Counted from the first letter of the stretch, positions 26,184-36,079 are shown. The stretch: DNA of 64,000 nt from Bacteroidota bacterium (GCA_016715625.1 JADJZU010000017.1:1-64000); one strand, 5' to 3'. Notes: generated from the letters alone by a model not told the origin. A program made the numbers and translations.

Positions 26184-29147
26184 ATGAAGGGATGCGCAAC
26201 TGGTTACAGAAAGTGGAACAACAAGGCCCGGTGGGTGCTGGGGTATACTGCGCATTTGCTGATTTGCTTAAGCTTTGCGCTCAGCAGTTGCGCACAAACC
26301 CATTTTCTGCAATGGAAAGAAGACAAAGCGTGTGTGAAATGGGTGGACTCTGTATATAATCAACTGAGCACAGAAGAACGGATCGGGCAGTTTTTTATGG
26401 TGCCGGCTTTCACACAAGGCAATCAATACAATATGGACTCTGTTCTTGCCTGGACTAAAAGCGGCAAGGCGGGTGGCATTATTTTTTTTAAGGGATTACC
26501 CGAGGCCGAAGCCGAATGGACCAATCGTATTCAGGATTCTGCCAAAGTAGGGGTGATGGTTGGCATTGATGGTGAATGGGGCGTAGCCATGCGCCTGGAT
26601 TCTGTGTTGCAGTTTCCGCGGCAAATGACTTTAGGTGCCATCAACGACAATCGCCTGATTTACGAAATGGGTCGCGAAATAGGTCGGCAGTGCAAGCGCA
26701 TGGGCATTCATGTAAATTTTGCTCCCGATATAGACATCAATAACAACCCGCAGAATCCCGTGATCAACGAACGTAGTTTTGGCGAAGACAAATTTAAAGT
26801 AGCACTCAAAGGCATTGAGTATGCACACGGCCTGCAAGATGAAGGAGTGCTGGCCTGCGCCAAACATTTTCCGGGCCATGGCGATGTAAGCGTAGATTCG
26901 CATCACGATTTGCCCGGCATTCTCAAAAGTGCCGCTTCGCTCGATAGTTTTGAACTATATCCTTTCAAGGTGTTGTTTGGAAATGGTGTGGGAAGTGTGA
27001 TGGTAGCACACCTCAACATTCCGGCTTATGATACTACGCCCAATATTTCCGCTTCCCTGTCGGGCAAAATAGCCACGGCACTTTTGCGTGATTCTTTGCA
27101 CTATGAGGGGCTGGTGTTCAGCGATGCCATCAACATGAAAGGCGTCAGCAAATACTTCAAACCGGGCACCGTAGACTCCATTGCATTCATGGCCGGATGC
27201 GACATTCTGGTATATAGCGAAGACTGCACTAAAGGCATGGAGAAGATTAAAATGGCGCTAGATAGCGGAGCCCTTTCGCCAGAGCTATTGGAAGCAAGAG
27301 TCAAAAAAGTGCTGGCCTACAAATACAAAATGGGCTTGCATAAACAGCAGCATATTGCCTCCGAAAATCTGCGCAGCGATTTAAATAATACTCCAGCTCG
27401 GTTGCTTCGGCAGCAAATACACGAACGGGCCATTACCGTAGCGGCCAACCTCGAAGGTCTGTTGCCCCTGCGCGACTGGAATTATAAAAAAGTAGCCTCG
27501 CTATCTATTGGCAATAGCGGGGCTTCCAATTTTCAGCGGCACATCAATCTGTTTGCGGAAATGGATTTTTTTAATCAGGCATCGGAGCATAGCGAAAAAA
27601 GTTTTGCCTCGCTGTTTGATACGCTCACCAAATACGATCTGGTGATTGTAGATCTGCATGCGATGATTCGCTCGGCAGCCAAAAACTACAACGTAACCGA
27701 AGAAACGGTGCGGTTTATGGATTCACTGTCAGCACGCACCAAAGTAGTGCTCGTGGTATTTGGCAATGCCTATGCGCTCAAAAATTTTGAATATCTGCCT
27801 TGGGTTGTTTGCGCTTACGAAGAAAATGAAGCGACCCACCTAGCAGCAGCCAACGCATTATTTGGTGCCGAAAAAATATCCGGAAAATTACCTGTTACTT
27901 CTTGTAGCACCTTCGCAGCCGGTACGGGCTTCCCATCCGATTCCATTTATCGCTTGAAAATTTCTGCGCCCGAAGAAGTGGGCATTGCGTCCGAAAAACT
28001 ACGCGCCTTGGACGATGTAGTGCAACGAGCCATGGCTGCTAAAGCTTTTCCGGGTTGTCAATTGCTGGTAGCCAAAGAAGGCAAAGTGATTTGGAACAAA
28101 AGCTATGGAAACAATGTGTATGAAATCAATAGCCCCGTAAAACCCGCTCAACTGTATGACCTGGCTTCCATTACCAAAGTGGCAGCCACCACACTCGCGG
28201 TTATGAAACTATACGAGGACAAGAAAATTGATCTGGATAAAACCATAGGGGATTATGTGCCGCTGCCTACTTCGGCTACCATCAAAAAACTGAAGCTGCG
28301 CGATGTGCTCACCCACCAGGCGGGACTCAAGCCCTTTTTTATGTTTTGGAAAGAAACAACCGGGGTTCATTACGAACGATACTACCGCAAAACGCCCGAA
28401 GGCGAGTTTCGTGTACAGGTGGCCGACTCTATGTTTATTCGCAGCGATTATGCCGATACCATGTGGTACAAAATGGCCACCAGCGAAGTGGAGACCAAAC
28501 CCAAATATGTTTACAGCGATTTAGATTTTTACATTCTGCAAAAAGTGGTGGAACACGTCAGCGGTGAATCGCTATCTGCTTTTATAACGAAGCATTTTTA
28601 TGCGCCCATGGGCTTAACGCACCTGACCTATAATCCGATTCAGAGATTTTCGCGCGATAGGCTACTTCCCACCGAAAACGATTCGTTGTTTCGCAGGCAG
28701 TTAGTGTGGGGATACGTGCACGATCAAGGTGCCGCTATGTATGGCGGTGTTGCCGGGCATGCCGGCCTGTTTGGAAACTCGTTTGACCTGGCGGCTTTGT
28801 TTCAAATGCTGCTGAACCACGGTCGCTACAATGGCCATCAGTTACTCCAAGCCTCCACGATTAAAACATTTACAGCCCGACAGTCCAGGATATCGCGAAG
28901 AGGCCTGGGCTTTGATAAACCGGAGCCGGATGTAAGCAAGGCATCGCCATGCTACGATGGCGTGCCGCTATCTGTTTTCGGGCACACAGGGTTTACGGGC
29001 ACGTGTGTGTGGGCCGACCCTACCAACCAACTCATTTACATTTTTCTGAGTAACCGGGTGTATCCGAATTCCGATAATAACATGCTGGTGAAAATGAATA
29101 TCCGAACAGAATTGCAGGAGGTGATTTATAAAGCTATTGGAAAGTAG
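26184..29147 (+). CDS. GH3 beta-N-acetylhexosaminidase fused to a class C beta-lactamase-like serine hydrolase
   Basis: About 987 residues from the ATG at 26184; a start at 26163 adds seven residues. The signal ends LSFALSSCAQ, a lipobox. Residues about 50-390 are a NagZ-type GH3 domain, with KHFPGHGDVSVDSHHDLP holding the His-Asp catalytic dyad and VFSDAINM holding the nucleophile Asp. A GH3 C-terminal domain follows (about 400-590). The last third is a penicillin-binding-like hydrolase with SITK (S-X2-K), YSD and GHTGFTG. Bacteroidota commonly fuse these. The inferred role is breaking down or recycling peptidoglycan muropeptides in the periplasm. Confidence 0.92.
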   Translation: MKGCATGYRKWNNKARWVLGYTAHLLICLSFALSSCAQTHFLQWKEDKACVKWVDSVYNQLSTEERIGQFFMVPAFTQGNQYNMDSVLAWTKSGKAGGIIFFKGLPEAEAEWTNRIQDSAKVGVMVGIDGEWGVAMRLDSVLQFPRQMTLGAINDNRLIYEMGREIGRQCKRMGIHVNFAPDIDINNNPQNPVINERSFGEDKFKVALKGIEYAHGLQDEGVLACAKHFPGHGDVSVDSHHDLPGILKSAASLDSFELYPFKVLFGNGVGSVMVAHLNIPAYDTTPNISASLSGKIATALLRDSLHYEGLVFSDAINMKGVSKYFKPGTVDSIAFMAGCDILVYSEDCTKGMEKIKMALDSGALSPELLEARVKKVLAYKYKMGLHKQQHIASENLRSDLNNTPARLLRQQIHERAITVAANLEGLLPLRDWNYKKVASLSIGNSGASNFQRHINLFAEMDFFNQASEHSEKSFASLFDTLTKYDLVIVDLHAMIRSAAKNYNVTEETVRFMDSLSARTKVVLVVFGNAYALKNFEYLPWVVCAYEENEATHLAAANALFGAEKISGKLPVTSCSTFAAGTGFPSDSIYRLKISAPEEVGIASEKLRALDDVVQRAMAAKAFPGCQLLVAKEGKVIWNKSYGNNVYEINSPVKPAQLYDLASITKVAATTLAVMKLYEDKKIDLDKTIGDYVPLPTSATIKKLKLRDVLTHQAGLKPFFMFWKETTGVHYERYYRKTPEGEFRVQVADSMFIRSDYADTMWYKMATSEVETKPKYVYSDLDFYILQKVVEHVSGESLSAFITKHFYAPMGLTHLTYNPIQRFSRDRLLPTENDSLFRRQLVWGYVHDQGAAMYGGVAGHAGLFGNSFDLAALFQMLLNHGRYNGHQLLQASTIKTFTARQSRISRRGLGFDKPEPDVSKASPCYDGVPLSVFGHTGFTGTCVWADPTNQLIYIFLSNRVYPNSDNNMLVKMNIRTELQEVIYKAIGK

Positions 29148-29157
29148 ACCTGGGCAT

Positions 29158-30000
29158 TTATAACGGACACAACTGTTCACTCACACGCCACAATTCTTTT
29201 CCAAGATTTTTATCGAGTCCTTTCTCGGAAGCCTTGCGCTCTTTACAGCTATCAAAATATTTTCCGCTTACTTTACTTACTTCCGGTGAAGAAGCCAGAT
29301 ACACCGATGTGCGTGCGCCCTCCTCGATACTCACACCAAATAATTTTGCCGTCAGCGACCAAAACAATGCAGCATACCACTGTGTGCCTTTGTTTCCAAT
29401 CTGTGTGTTGACCACGCCCGGGTGCAGCGAATTTACAGTTACGTGCGTCCCGCTTAATCGGCTAGCCAGTTCATTGGTGAATAGCACATTGGCTAATTTG
29501 CTTTGCTCATAAGCGGTCGTTATAAAATAGCCTTTGTCTTTGGTGAAAGACTCAAAATCAATTTTACCCCGGTAATGTGAATTAGAGGATACATTGACAA
29601 TACGCGCATAATCCGATTTCTGAATCAGCTCCAGCAGAAGGTTGGTTAACAGAAAATAGGCAAAGTGGTTAGTGGCTATGCAGCTTTCAATGCCATCCTC
29701 GGTAAGTTTAAATTCCGGAAACACCCCTCCGGCATTATTGATGAGCACATCCACCACGCTGAGTTCGTTTCGGATGGTCGCTGCCAGCACACGCACCGAT
29801 TTTTGTGCACTCAAATCTGCCAGAAAATATCGGATATGGCTGTTGCCCGATGCTTTGCTTATCTCTTGCACGGCTGCTTCTGCTTTCTCCCTGGAGCGAC
29901 ATACAATGTAGATGTTGGCCCCTTGCTTAGCCAGTGCAATGGAGGTGGCTAGTCCTATGCCGGCATTTCCTCCGGTCACAATAATATTTCTGTTTTTCAT
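29158..30000 (-). CDS. Short-chain dehydrogenase/reductase
   Basis: 280 residues from the ATG at 30000; the longer frame from 30048 overlaps rlmN and is unlikely. The cofactor motif is TGGNAGIG near the N-terminus, then NNAG, and the catalytic YEQSK with its upstream Ser (VNVSSNSHY). The layout is like retinol-dehydrogenase or WW-oxidoreductase-type SDRs. The substrate is unknown. It follows rlmN by 4 bp on the same strand, and its stop is 10 bp from the convergent GH3 gene. Confidence 0.88.
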   Translation of the reverse strand: MKNRNIIVTGGNAGIGLATSIALAKQGANIYIVCRSREKAEAAVQEISKASGNSHIRYFLADLSAQKSVRVLAATIRNELSVVDVLINNAGGVFPEFKLTEDGIESCIATNHFAYFLLTNLLLELIQKSDYARIVNVSSNSHYRGKIDFESFTKDKGYFITTAYEQSKLANVLFTNELASRLSGTHVTVNSLHPGVVNTQIGNKGTQWYAALFWSLTAKLFGVSIEEGARTSVYLASSPEVSKVSGKYFDSCKERKASEKGLDKNLGKELWRVSEQLCPL

Positions 30001-30004
30001 GCCG

Positions 30005-31057
30005 TTATTTTCCGTTTTTATTGGCCAGCTGCCCGCAAGCAGCGTCAATATCTTTCCCTCTGCTTCTGCGAACCGCTACATCAACCCCCTTATTGCGCAG
30101 ATAGTTTACAAAAGCATCGCGTTGTTCGCTTTTGGCCTTTTTTAAATCTACACCTTCCACGTTGTTATACTCAATAATATTGATGAATGCAGGCACCTGC
30201 TGATAAAGCTTCAACAGATGTTCGGCATCTTCAGGGCTGTCGTTAAAGTTGTTGAACAGAATATATTCAAACGTAACCTTGTTGCCCGTTTTAGAATAAA
30301 AGTATTTGAGGGCAGCCATCACCTCTTCAATCTTATTGCTTTGATTGATATCCATAATGGTGTTGCGCTTTTCGTTGGTGGCTGCATGCAGCGACAGCGC
30401 CATATTAAACTTCATGCCTTCATCGGCCATGCGCGCTATGCCTCGCGCTATGCCGGAGGTGCTTACAGTAATCCTTTTCTGCGCCATGTTCAGCCCTTCA
30501 GGAGATGTAATGAGGCGTATGCTCTTTAATACGTTGTCGTAATTCAGCAGTGGCTCTCCCATGCCCATATACACAATGTTGGTGAGAGGCTTGCCATTGT
30601 GCTCCAGGGCATATTTATTGAGCAATACAACCTGATCGTATATTTCGCCTGCTTCCAGATTGCGTTCGCGTTTCAAAAACCCGGTGGCACAAAAACTACA
30701 ACTCAGCGAGCAGCCCACTTGCGAACTCACGCAAGCCGTGCTGCGGTCTTCGTCCGGTATCATCACCCCTTCTATCAACCGGTTGTCGGGAAGCATCATG
30801 CCAAGCTTTACGGTACCATCTTTACTCTTCTGCACAATGTTTTCGGTCACGGGAAGGAGCGTAAAATGGTCGGCCAGTTTTGTTCTAAATTCTTTGGAGA
30901 GGTTCGTCATTTCCTCAAAGGAGCGGGCCGATTTTTTCCAAAGCCATTCGTGCATTTGCTTGGCGCGAAACTTCGGTTCGCCCAGTTTAATGATTTCCTC
31001 GGTGAGTTCTTCTGCTGAAAATGTACGGATGTCGGCCTTGCTGCTCATGCGGAACAA
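30005..31057 (-). CDS. rlmN: 23S rRNA (A2503-C2) / tRNA (A37-C2) methyltransferase RlmN
   Basis: 350 residues. A radical SAM enzyme that methylates C2 of adenine in 23S rRNA A2503 and in some tRNAs. The cluster motif is CSLSCSFCATG near residue 118. GMGEPLLNYDNV and the catalytic Cys near the C-terminus (DAACGQL) are present, and the N-terminal accessory domain reads KFRAKQMHEWLW. MSSK (three residues in) is an alternative start. TerC lies 16 bp upstream and an SDR gene 4 bp downstream, all on the minus strand. Confidence 0.96.
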   Translation of the reverse strand: MFRMSSKADIRTFSAEELTEEIIKLGEPKFRAKQMHEWLWKKSARSFEEMTNLSKEFRTKLADHFTLLPVTENIVQKSKDGTVKLGMMLPDNRLIEGVMIPDEDRSTACVSSQVGCSLSCSFCATGFLKRERNLEAGEIYDQVVLLNKYALEHNGKPLTNIVYMGMGEPLLNYDNVLKSIRLITSPEGLNMAQKRITVSTSGIARGIARMADEGMKFNMALSLHAATNEKRNTIMDINQSNKIEEVMAALKYFYSKTGNKVTFEYILFNNFNDSPEDAEHLLKLYQQVPAFINIIEYNNVEGVDLKKAKSEQRDAFVNYLRNKGVDVAVRRSRGKDIDAACGQLANKNGK

Positions 31058-31073
31058 AGAAAGTGCTTAATCG

Positions 31074-31841
31074 TTATGCCGCACCTGTTTTTTTGCGCAG
31101 CCGGATGTTGAGCATTTCCACCCCCAGCGAAAAGAGCACCGCCACATACACAAAGCCTTTGCTCACGTGCAGCGCAAACCCTTCCAATATCAGCGTGAGG
31201 CCAATCATAATCAGGAAAGAAAGCGCCAACACTTGCAGTGTGGGGTGTTTGTTAATCATATGGCTGATGGGTCCGCTGAATTGCATCATCACCAGCATAG
31301 CTACTATAACCGCAAAAATCATGACCAGCACATGTTGAGTAAGACCAACAGCCGTTAAAATAGAGTCGAACGAAAAGATAATGTCTACCATCACGATTTG
31401 GGCAATCACAGCACCAAAAGCTGCTTTAGCAGCAATGTGTTTTTCATCGTGGCGGCCTTCCACCTTAGAGTGAATTTCGGTGGTTGATTTGGCCAGGAGG
31501 AAAAATCCGCCTATCAGCAAAATTAAATCGCGACCGCTGATGGCTACGGCATCTTCGGGATGTGCAAGTCCCATGTTGGCAAAAACACTCTCCAAAGGTA
31601 GCTTAAAGAGCGGTTGCGTTAAACCAATAATCCAGGTAATAGACAAGAGCAAACCGATGCGAAAGAACAAGGCCAACATCAAGCCCAAATTGCGGGCGCG
31701 TTTTTGTTGGTTACTCGGTAGTTTTCCGGCTACGATGGAAATAAAGATGATGTTGTCGACCCCTAAAACGATTTCCAGAAAAGTAAGGGTAAGTAAGCTG
31801 ATCCAGGCATCAGCGGTGCTAAAAATGGAGAAATCAAACAT
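31074..31841 (-). CDS. TerC/YgdQ-type integral membrane protein
   Basis: 255 residues with about seven membrane helices. The TerC signature acidic residues are in LEIVLGVDNIIFISI near the N-terminus and DIIFSFDSILTAVGLT near residue 155. The family takes part in metal (Mn) efflux or metal loading of exported proteins, and some members confer tellurite resistance. No other ter genes are nearby. It lies 16 bp upstream of rlmN. A -7-like element (TATATTCG, one mismatch) precedes it. Confidence 0.9.
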   Translation of the reverse strand: MFDFSIFSTADAWISLLTLTFLEIVLGVDNIIFISIVAGKLPSNQQKRARNLGLMLALFFRIGLLLSITWIIGLTQPLFKLPLESVFANMGLAHPEDAVAISGRDLILLIGGFFLLAKSTTEIHSKVEGRHDEKHIAAKAAFGAVIAQIVMVDIIFSFDSILTAVGLTQHVLVMIFAVIVAMLVMMQFSGPISHMINKHPTLQVLALSFLIMIGLTLILEGFALHVSKGFVYVAVLFSLGVEMLNIRLRKKTGAA

Positions 31842-31887
31842 GGTGCGAATATAGTTTTGTGCGGTGGGAGACGAAAAACGTCCGCGT

Positions 31888-32919
31888 CTATTTTACAAAT
31901 ACCACTTTCTCTTTTCTTTCGGTAAATCTGCCTATCTCAAACACCGGGCAAGACATGCTATGCGCCAAGTCCAGAAAGGCGTCTTTGTGATTTTCATCCA
32001 CGGCCACCATCAGTCCACCATTGGTTTGCGGGTCGCAAAGTGTAAGCAAGGATTCGCTACCAATGCCGGCTGTTTTTGTTTCATAGCTTTTCCAATTACG
32101 CATGGTGTTGTCGGCATAGATAAACTTGGCACAAAGTTCTTTCATGCCCGGCAACAGCGGCACCGAAGCATAGTTTATTTCGGCCGATAGCTGTGCGCCT
32201 TCGCACATCTCTATCAAATGGCCCAGAAGCCCAAAGCCGGTTACATCGGTCATGGCATGTACTGCATCCAACCCGGCCAATTGTGCTCCTGCTTTATTGA
32301 GTTGACACATGCTGTGGATAGCCGGTGCGGCATCTTCAGCGGTTATCTGTTCGCGTTTAATGGCCGTGGCAATAGCTCCTGTGCCTATCGGTTTCGTGAT
32401 AAAAAGCACATCGCCTGCGTGTGCGGTCGAATTTTTTCGCAGGTGCTGAATCGTAGCCATTCCATTCACCGACAATCCAAAAAAGGGTTCGGAGGCATCA
32501 ATCGTATGCCCTCCCGCCAGTGGTATATGAGCTTCGTTGCATATTTCTTTAGCTCCGGCAATAATTTGTCGGGCCGTTTCCACAGGGAGTTTCTCTACCG
32601 GAAAACCCATGACGGCAATGGCCAGCGTTGGGGTGCCCCCCATGGCATATACATCACTAAGGGCATTGGCTGCTGCTATTTTGCCAAAGGTGAAAGCATC
32701 GTTGACAATCGGTGTAAAAAAATCTACTGTGCTGATAAGCATTGTGCCGTTGCCCAGGTCATACACAGCTGCATCATCCTGCGTGCTGTTGCCCACCAAC
32801 AGTTTGGGGAAATTTATATCGGCAGCGTTACCACTTAAGATTTCTTCGAGCAGGTGTGGTGCTACTTTGCAACCACAGCCGCTCCCTTTGCTAAACTGAG
32901 TTAATGAAATGGTGGACAC
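31888..32919 (-). CDS. selD: Selenide, water dikinase SelD
   Basis: 343 residues. Makes selenophosphate from selenide and ATP. The active-site motif GSGCGCK has Cys15 and Lys18 (Cys17/Lys20 in E. coli), so this copy is Cys-type and not itself a selenoprotein. STQDDAAVYDLG and the PurM-like GGHTIDASEP are present. No selA, selB, selC, or mnmH/selU is in the window. The selenophosphate may go to 2-selenouridine in tRNA or to selenoproteins elsewhere. A small membrane-protein gene lies 4 bp upstream. Confidence 0.95.
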   Translation of the reverse strand: MSTISLTQFSKGSGCGCKVAPHLLEEILSGNAADINFPKLLVGNSTQDDAAVYDLGNGTMLISTVDFFTPIVNDAFTFGKIAAANALSDVYAMGGTPTLAIAVMGFPVEKLPVETARQIIAGAKEICNEAHIPLAGGHTIDASEPFFGLSVNGMATIQHLRKNSTAHAGDVLFITKPIGTGAIATAIKREQITAEDAAPAIHSMCQLNKAGAQLAGLDAVHAMTDVTGFGLLGHLIEMCEGAQLSAEINYASVPLLPGMKELCAKFIYADNTMRNWKSYETKTAGIGSESLLTLCDPQTNGGLMVAVDENHKDAFLDLAHSMSCPVFEIGRFTERKEKVVFVK

Positions 32920-32923
32920 AGAA

Positions 32924-33193
32924 TTATTGTTTTGTCTTTGGCTGGTCGTTCTCGTCTTGCATCATTTTCTCTTTAAATCTTCTTTGTCCGCGAAGATTAA
33001 ACCAAATGAGCAAACAAAATCCCACACAGAAGAGTGGAAAATAAACGCGGTTGTCAAACACGCGCAGCGTGGCAAAATTGTATAGCGCTACCAGCAACGC
33101 GGCTATGGCCGCTCCTATCCAGGCTTTTTCAAAGTATTCGAAAATTTTCATGTTGCGATAAAATTGGTCGGGCAAGTTATTGTTTTCTTTCAT
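32924..33193 (-). CDS. Small two-helix membrane protein of unknown function
   Basis: 89 residues with two membrane helices (AWIGAAIAALLVALYNFATL and YFPLFCVGFCLLIWF) and a charged Lys/Asp/Gln tail. Its start overlaps the 3' end of the iminopeptidase gene by 17 bp, and selD follows after 4 bp. Inner starts such as MKIFEYF are possible. I do not recognise a family. Confidence 0.6.
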   Translation of the reverse strand: MKENNNLPDQFYRNMKIFEYFEKAWIGAAIAALLVALYNFATLRVFDNRVYFPLFCVGFCLLIWFNLRGQRRFKEKMMQDENDQPKTKQ

Positions 33194-34194
33194 CCACTTC
33201 TTTTATCCATTTAATAATTCCCGGATAATATTCGTCCTGCGCATCCCACATGCTCAAGTGCCCACCATTCGGGCAATAAAGATAGCTGCCGTTTTGGACC
33301 AGCTTACTCATCTGTTCCATTTCTTCCGGATTCATGGTGTCATACTTAGCGCCTATCATCAATACAGGCAAGGTCAGGTTTTTTAAGCGCGTCCAGCATT
33401 CCCAGCCCACGAGGCGGCCACCCGGCACAAACTCACTGGGGCCTTGCAGAATGTCATACACCGGAAAATTTAAATGCTTAAATGAACGCAACACCGGCTC
33501 TGGCCAGTCGGCTACTTTCTTGCGCAGAATATGTTTGCAGTAATATTCATCAAACACCAGTTGCTGATAAACAGGATTCAGAAAATCATTTTTCTTCTCA
33601 AATGCCTCTAAAGAATCTACCAGACTTTTGCGCATCTGCGCGCGCAACTTTTGATTATAGGCACCATACTTTGCATAGTCGGCAGTCATATTGGATACGA
33701 CTAAGCCCTTTAGATGCTGCTGATATTTCAGCGCATATTCCATGCCCACAATGCCGCCCCAACTGTTTCCAGGATATAAAAATTGCTGCTGCCCAGTTGC
33801 AGCGCCGGCGCACCTGCTCCACCTCGTCCACAAACCGTTCGAGTGTCCAGAGCGAAGAGTCGGTGGGCTGGTCGCTGTAAAATGAGCCGAGTTGGTCATA
33901 TTGATAAATCTCAAAACCCGCCTGACCAAAGAACGGCTCAAAACATTCCATATACTCGTGCGTGAGAGCCGGGCCACCGTGCAGCAGCAGAATTTTAATG
34001 CGCGGATTATTGCCTGTTTTCTTGGTCCACACGTTGAATTTTCCTTTGGGCGTTTGCACTTCCACCATTTTTATACCCGCGTTTTCAAGTTCGGGTTTTG
34101 AGTAATTGAAATAGGTGTTGTGTGCGGTTTGATGCTTGTCGGAATGGCAGCCAATTAAAAGTATGGATACAAGTGCAGTGAAGAAGTATTTCAT
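33177..34194 (-). pseudogene. Proline iminopeptidase-like alpha/beta hydrolase, two one-base losses
   Basis: Two frames join into one lipoprotein peptidase of about 339 residues. The N-terminal piece has a signal ending LLIGC and the oxyanion HGGP motif (KILLLHGGPALTHEYME). The C-terminal piece holds the nucleophile elbow GNSWGG, later the Asp (GAKYDTMNPEE) and His (NGGHLSMWD). Between them, near 33810 and 33775, GG stands where the reading needs GGG, each a one-base loss. Correcting both restores a continuous protein. It overlaps rluF by 4 bp. Both breaks are in G runs, so error is likely and the gene is probably intact. Confidence 0.85.
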
Positions 34195-34973
34195 CTTTTG
34201 TATTTAGTGTTTTTAGGTTGACCGCTTCGCTTCGAAGCCTCTTCGGTTTTCACCGAGTGCTTCAGTTGTTTTCGGAGGTCTTCCATTTCTGTAAAAGAAA
34301 GATTGCGCCATTTACCCACCGGTATATTGGCCAGTGTGATGCCCATGATGCGGGTGCGCAGCAGGGTAACCACTTTATAGCCCAGCGCCTCGCACATTCT
34401 TCGAATCTGACGATTGAGCCCCTGCGTAAGGATAATGCGAAAGCGCTTGGGGCCTTCTTGTTTTACGGTGCAGGGTTTGGTGCGCTCGCCCAAAATGTAA
34501 ACACCGCTGCTCATCTTTTTTACAAAATCGGGTGTAATAGGTTTATCTACAGTAACGATGTATTCTTTTTCGTGTTCGTTGCCGGCTCGCAAAATTTTAT
34601 TGACAATGTCACCATCGCTCGTAAGCAGAATAAGCCCGGAGGAATCTTTATCGAGCCGGCCAATCGGAAAAATTCGTTTGGGATGATTGATAAACGAAAT
34701 GATATTGCTGCGGTCGGTGAGGTCGGTCGTGCTGGTGATGCCGACCGGTTTATGAAACGCGATATAAATCTGCTGTGCGTTTTGTTTGAGTTTAATGCGC
34801 TCTCCATCTACATACACCGCATCGCCCAGATACACTTTATCGGTGGCCAAAGCAATGTTGTCGTTAATTTCTACCCGCGCTTCCTCTATGTATTGGTCCG
34901 CTTCTCTGCGCGAACAAAAGCCGGAGTTGCTGATGTATTTATTGATAGAAATAGCTTCGCGTTCGTCTCTCAT
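34191..34973 (-). CDS. rluF: 23S rRNA pseudouridine synthase, RluF-like
   Basis: 260 residues. N-terminal S4 RNA-binding domain (INKYISNSGFCSRREADQYI). The RsuA/RluF catalytic domain has the Asp in GRLDKDSSGLILLT near residue 105 and the C-terminal LNRQIRRMCEALGY. RluF converts U2604 (and U2605) of 23S rRNA to pseudouridine; RluB/RluE-type specificity cannot be excluded. The tail is Lys/Ser-rich. The gene overlaps the iminopeptidase start by 4 bp. Confidence 0.9.
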   Translation of the reverse strand: MRDEREAISINKYISNSGFCSRREADQYIEEARVEINDNIALATDKVYLGDAVYVDGERIKLKQNAQQIYIAFHKPVGITSTTDLTDRSNIISFINHPKRIFPIGRLDKDSSGLILLTSDGDIVNKILRAGNEHEKEYIVTVDKPITPDFVKKMSSGVYILGERTKPCTVKQEGPKRFRIILTQGLNRQIRRMCEALGYKVVTLLRTRIMGITLANIPVGKWRNLSFTEMEDLRKQLKHSVKTEEASKRSGQPKNTKYKR

Positions 34974-35022
34974 ATCAGGTGGCCTATTTCAAAATCGGTA
35001 GTGGTGTTTTTCCGGATTGTTC

Positions 35023-35823
35023 TTACTCGGCATGCTCGCTCACATACATTCTAAACAAAAAGTAAGCGGCCAGCGCATCCAGCATGTGCCACATGGCATG
35101 GCCTTGAATTAACGAACCGGGATTACACAAGGGGCTGCCATCGAGCCACATATTCCAAATAATAAATGCGAGCGTGATGGAGGCCAGACTATAGTAACCG
35201 TATTTTTTGTCCATAGAGAGGTGACGCACATACCCGTTGAGTAGCTCAAAAATGGCGCTGACTATTAAAAACAATCCAAAAGCTGCGTTGCCAGCATAGT
35301 GTACCAAGGGTATGTGCATATGGAAGGTGCCCGCCCATTCGCAAAAAATAATGATAAGCAGAAACGATACAAAGAACTGCCAGTTTTGCCAGTTAAAAAA
35401 ACGCTGCATAGCATAGGAAGCGGCAAAAGACGCCACCAGATACATGCTCAGCATATCCAGGCTGCCGCCTATCTGTGTTTCGGTAGCGTGCATGGCCATG
35501 CTACCCGGCCCCAGCAACACCACGAGCACTGAGAAAAAGATAGCGGTGAAATGGCTCTGCGTAAATTTGTTTTTGTTCTGCGCAAAACGGCCCGTTGACA
35601 TTTGCCAGGCCATAGTCAGTCCAGCAAGGACAAAAGCCATATTGCTCCAGGTGTTGGCTGGTTGTTTAATCATACCCGGGCGCGCTGCTTCGCAGAATGC
35701 TCCGCCCACATCGGTGGCCGGACCAAACCAACCTTTAAACACTGCTAAAAAGAAAAAAGAAAGAGAGATAGTCGCTACGGAGGCGGTGATATAAAACACC
35801 GCGGGTTTTTTGTGTTGATTCAT
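35023..35823 (-). CDS. Ceramidase-like CREST-superfamily membrane hydrolase
   Basis: 266 residues with about seven membrane helices. The metal/active-site motifs of alkaline ceramidases are visible: Ser and His in GPGSMAMHATETQ, Asp in GGSLDMLSMY, and two His in HAMWHMLDALA near the C-terminus. An early CEAARPG segment with Glu precedes NTWSNMAFVLAG. The family cleaves amide-linked lipids. Many Bacteroidota make sphingolipids, so a ceramide-type substrate is reasonable but not shown. A small membrane-protein gene lies 4 bp upstream. Confidence 0.87.
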   Translation of the reverse strand: MNQHKKPAVFYITASVATISLSFFFLAVFKGWFGPATDVGGAFCEAARPGMIKQPANTWSNMAFVLAGLTMAWQMSTGRFAQNKNKFTQSHFTAIFFSVLVVLLGPGSMAMHATETQIGGSLDMLSMYLVASFAASYAMQRFFNWQNWQFFVSFLLIIIFCEWAGTFHMHIPLVHYAGNAAFGLFLIVSAIFELLNGYVRHLSMDKKYGYYSLASITLAFIIWNMWLDGSPLCNPGSLIQGHAMWHMLDALAAYFLFRMYVSEHAE

Positions 35824-35827
35824 GAAC

Positions 35828-36079
35828 TTATTCGCAAAATAATACTAAACCCAAAAAGATAAAGACAACGCCCAGCATGGTCATGCCATACAGCGCAAAA
35901 GTAAACGAACGATCATGATGCGACAGCAAATACGTTAAGGCAAAACTGCTTATCAGCAGTACCGCTCCAATGGTAGCACTCAAAAAAGCTTTTCTTGTTT
36001 TGGCAGATGCTTCCTGAGCCGATAGCGGATGCTTGTGAGCTTCCTTGGGCAATTGGGGTCCTTGTATGTCTTCGGTCAT
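35828..36079 (-). CDS. Small two-helix membrane protein of unknown function
   Basis: 83 residues. A soluble charged N-terminus (residues 1-28) is followed by two membrane helices (ATIGAVLLISSFALTYLL and FALYGMTMLGVVFIFLGLVL). It is 4 bp upstream of the ceramidase gene and likely co-transcribed with it. No family recognised. Confidence 0.6.
   Translation of the reverse strand: MTEDIQGPQLPKEAHKHPLSAQEASAKTRKAFLSATIGAVLLISSFALTYLLSHHDRSFTFALYGMTMLGVVFIFLGLVLFCE

Noticed and set aside
32218..32838. 206-codon plus-strand frame opposite selD
   Set aside because: Antisense to a clear SelD, with no independent signal.
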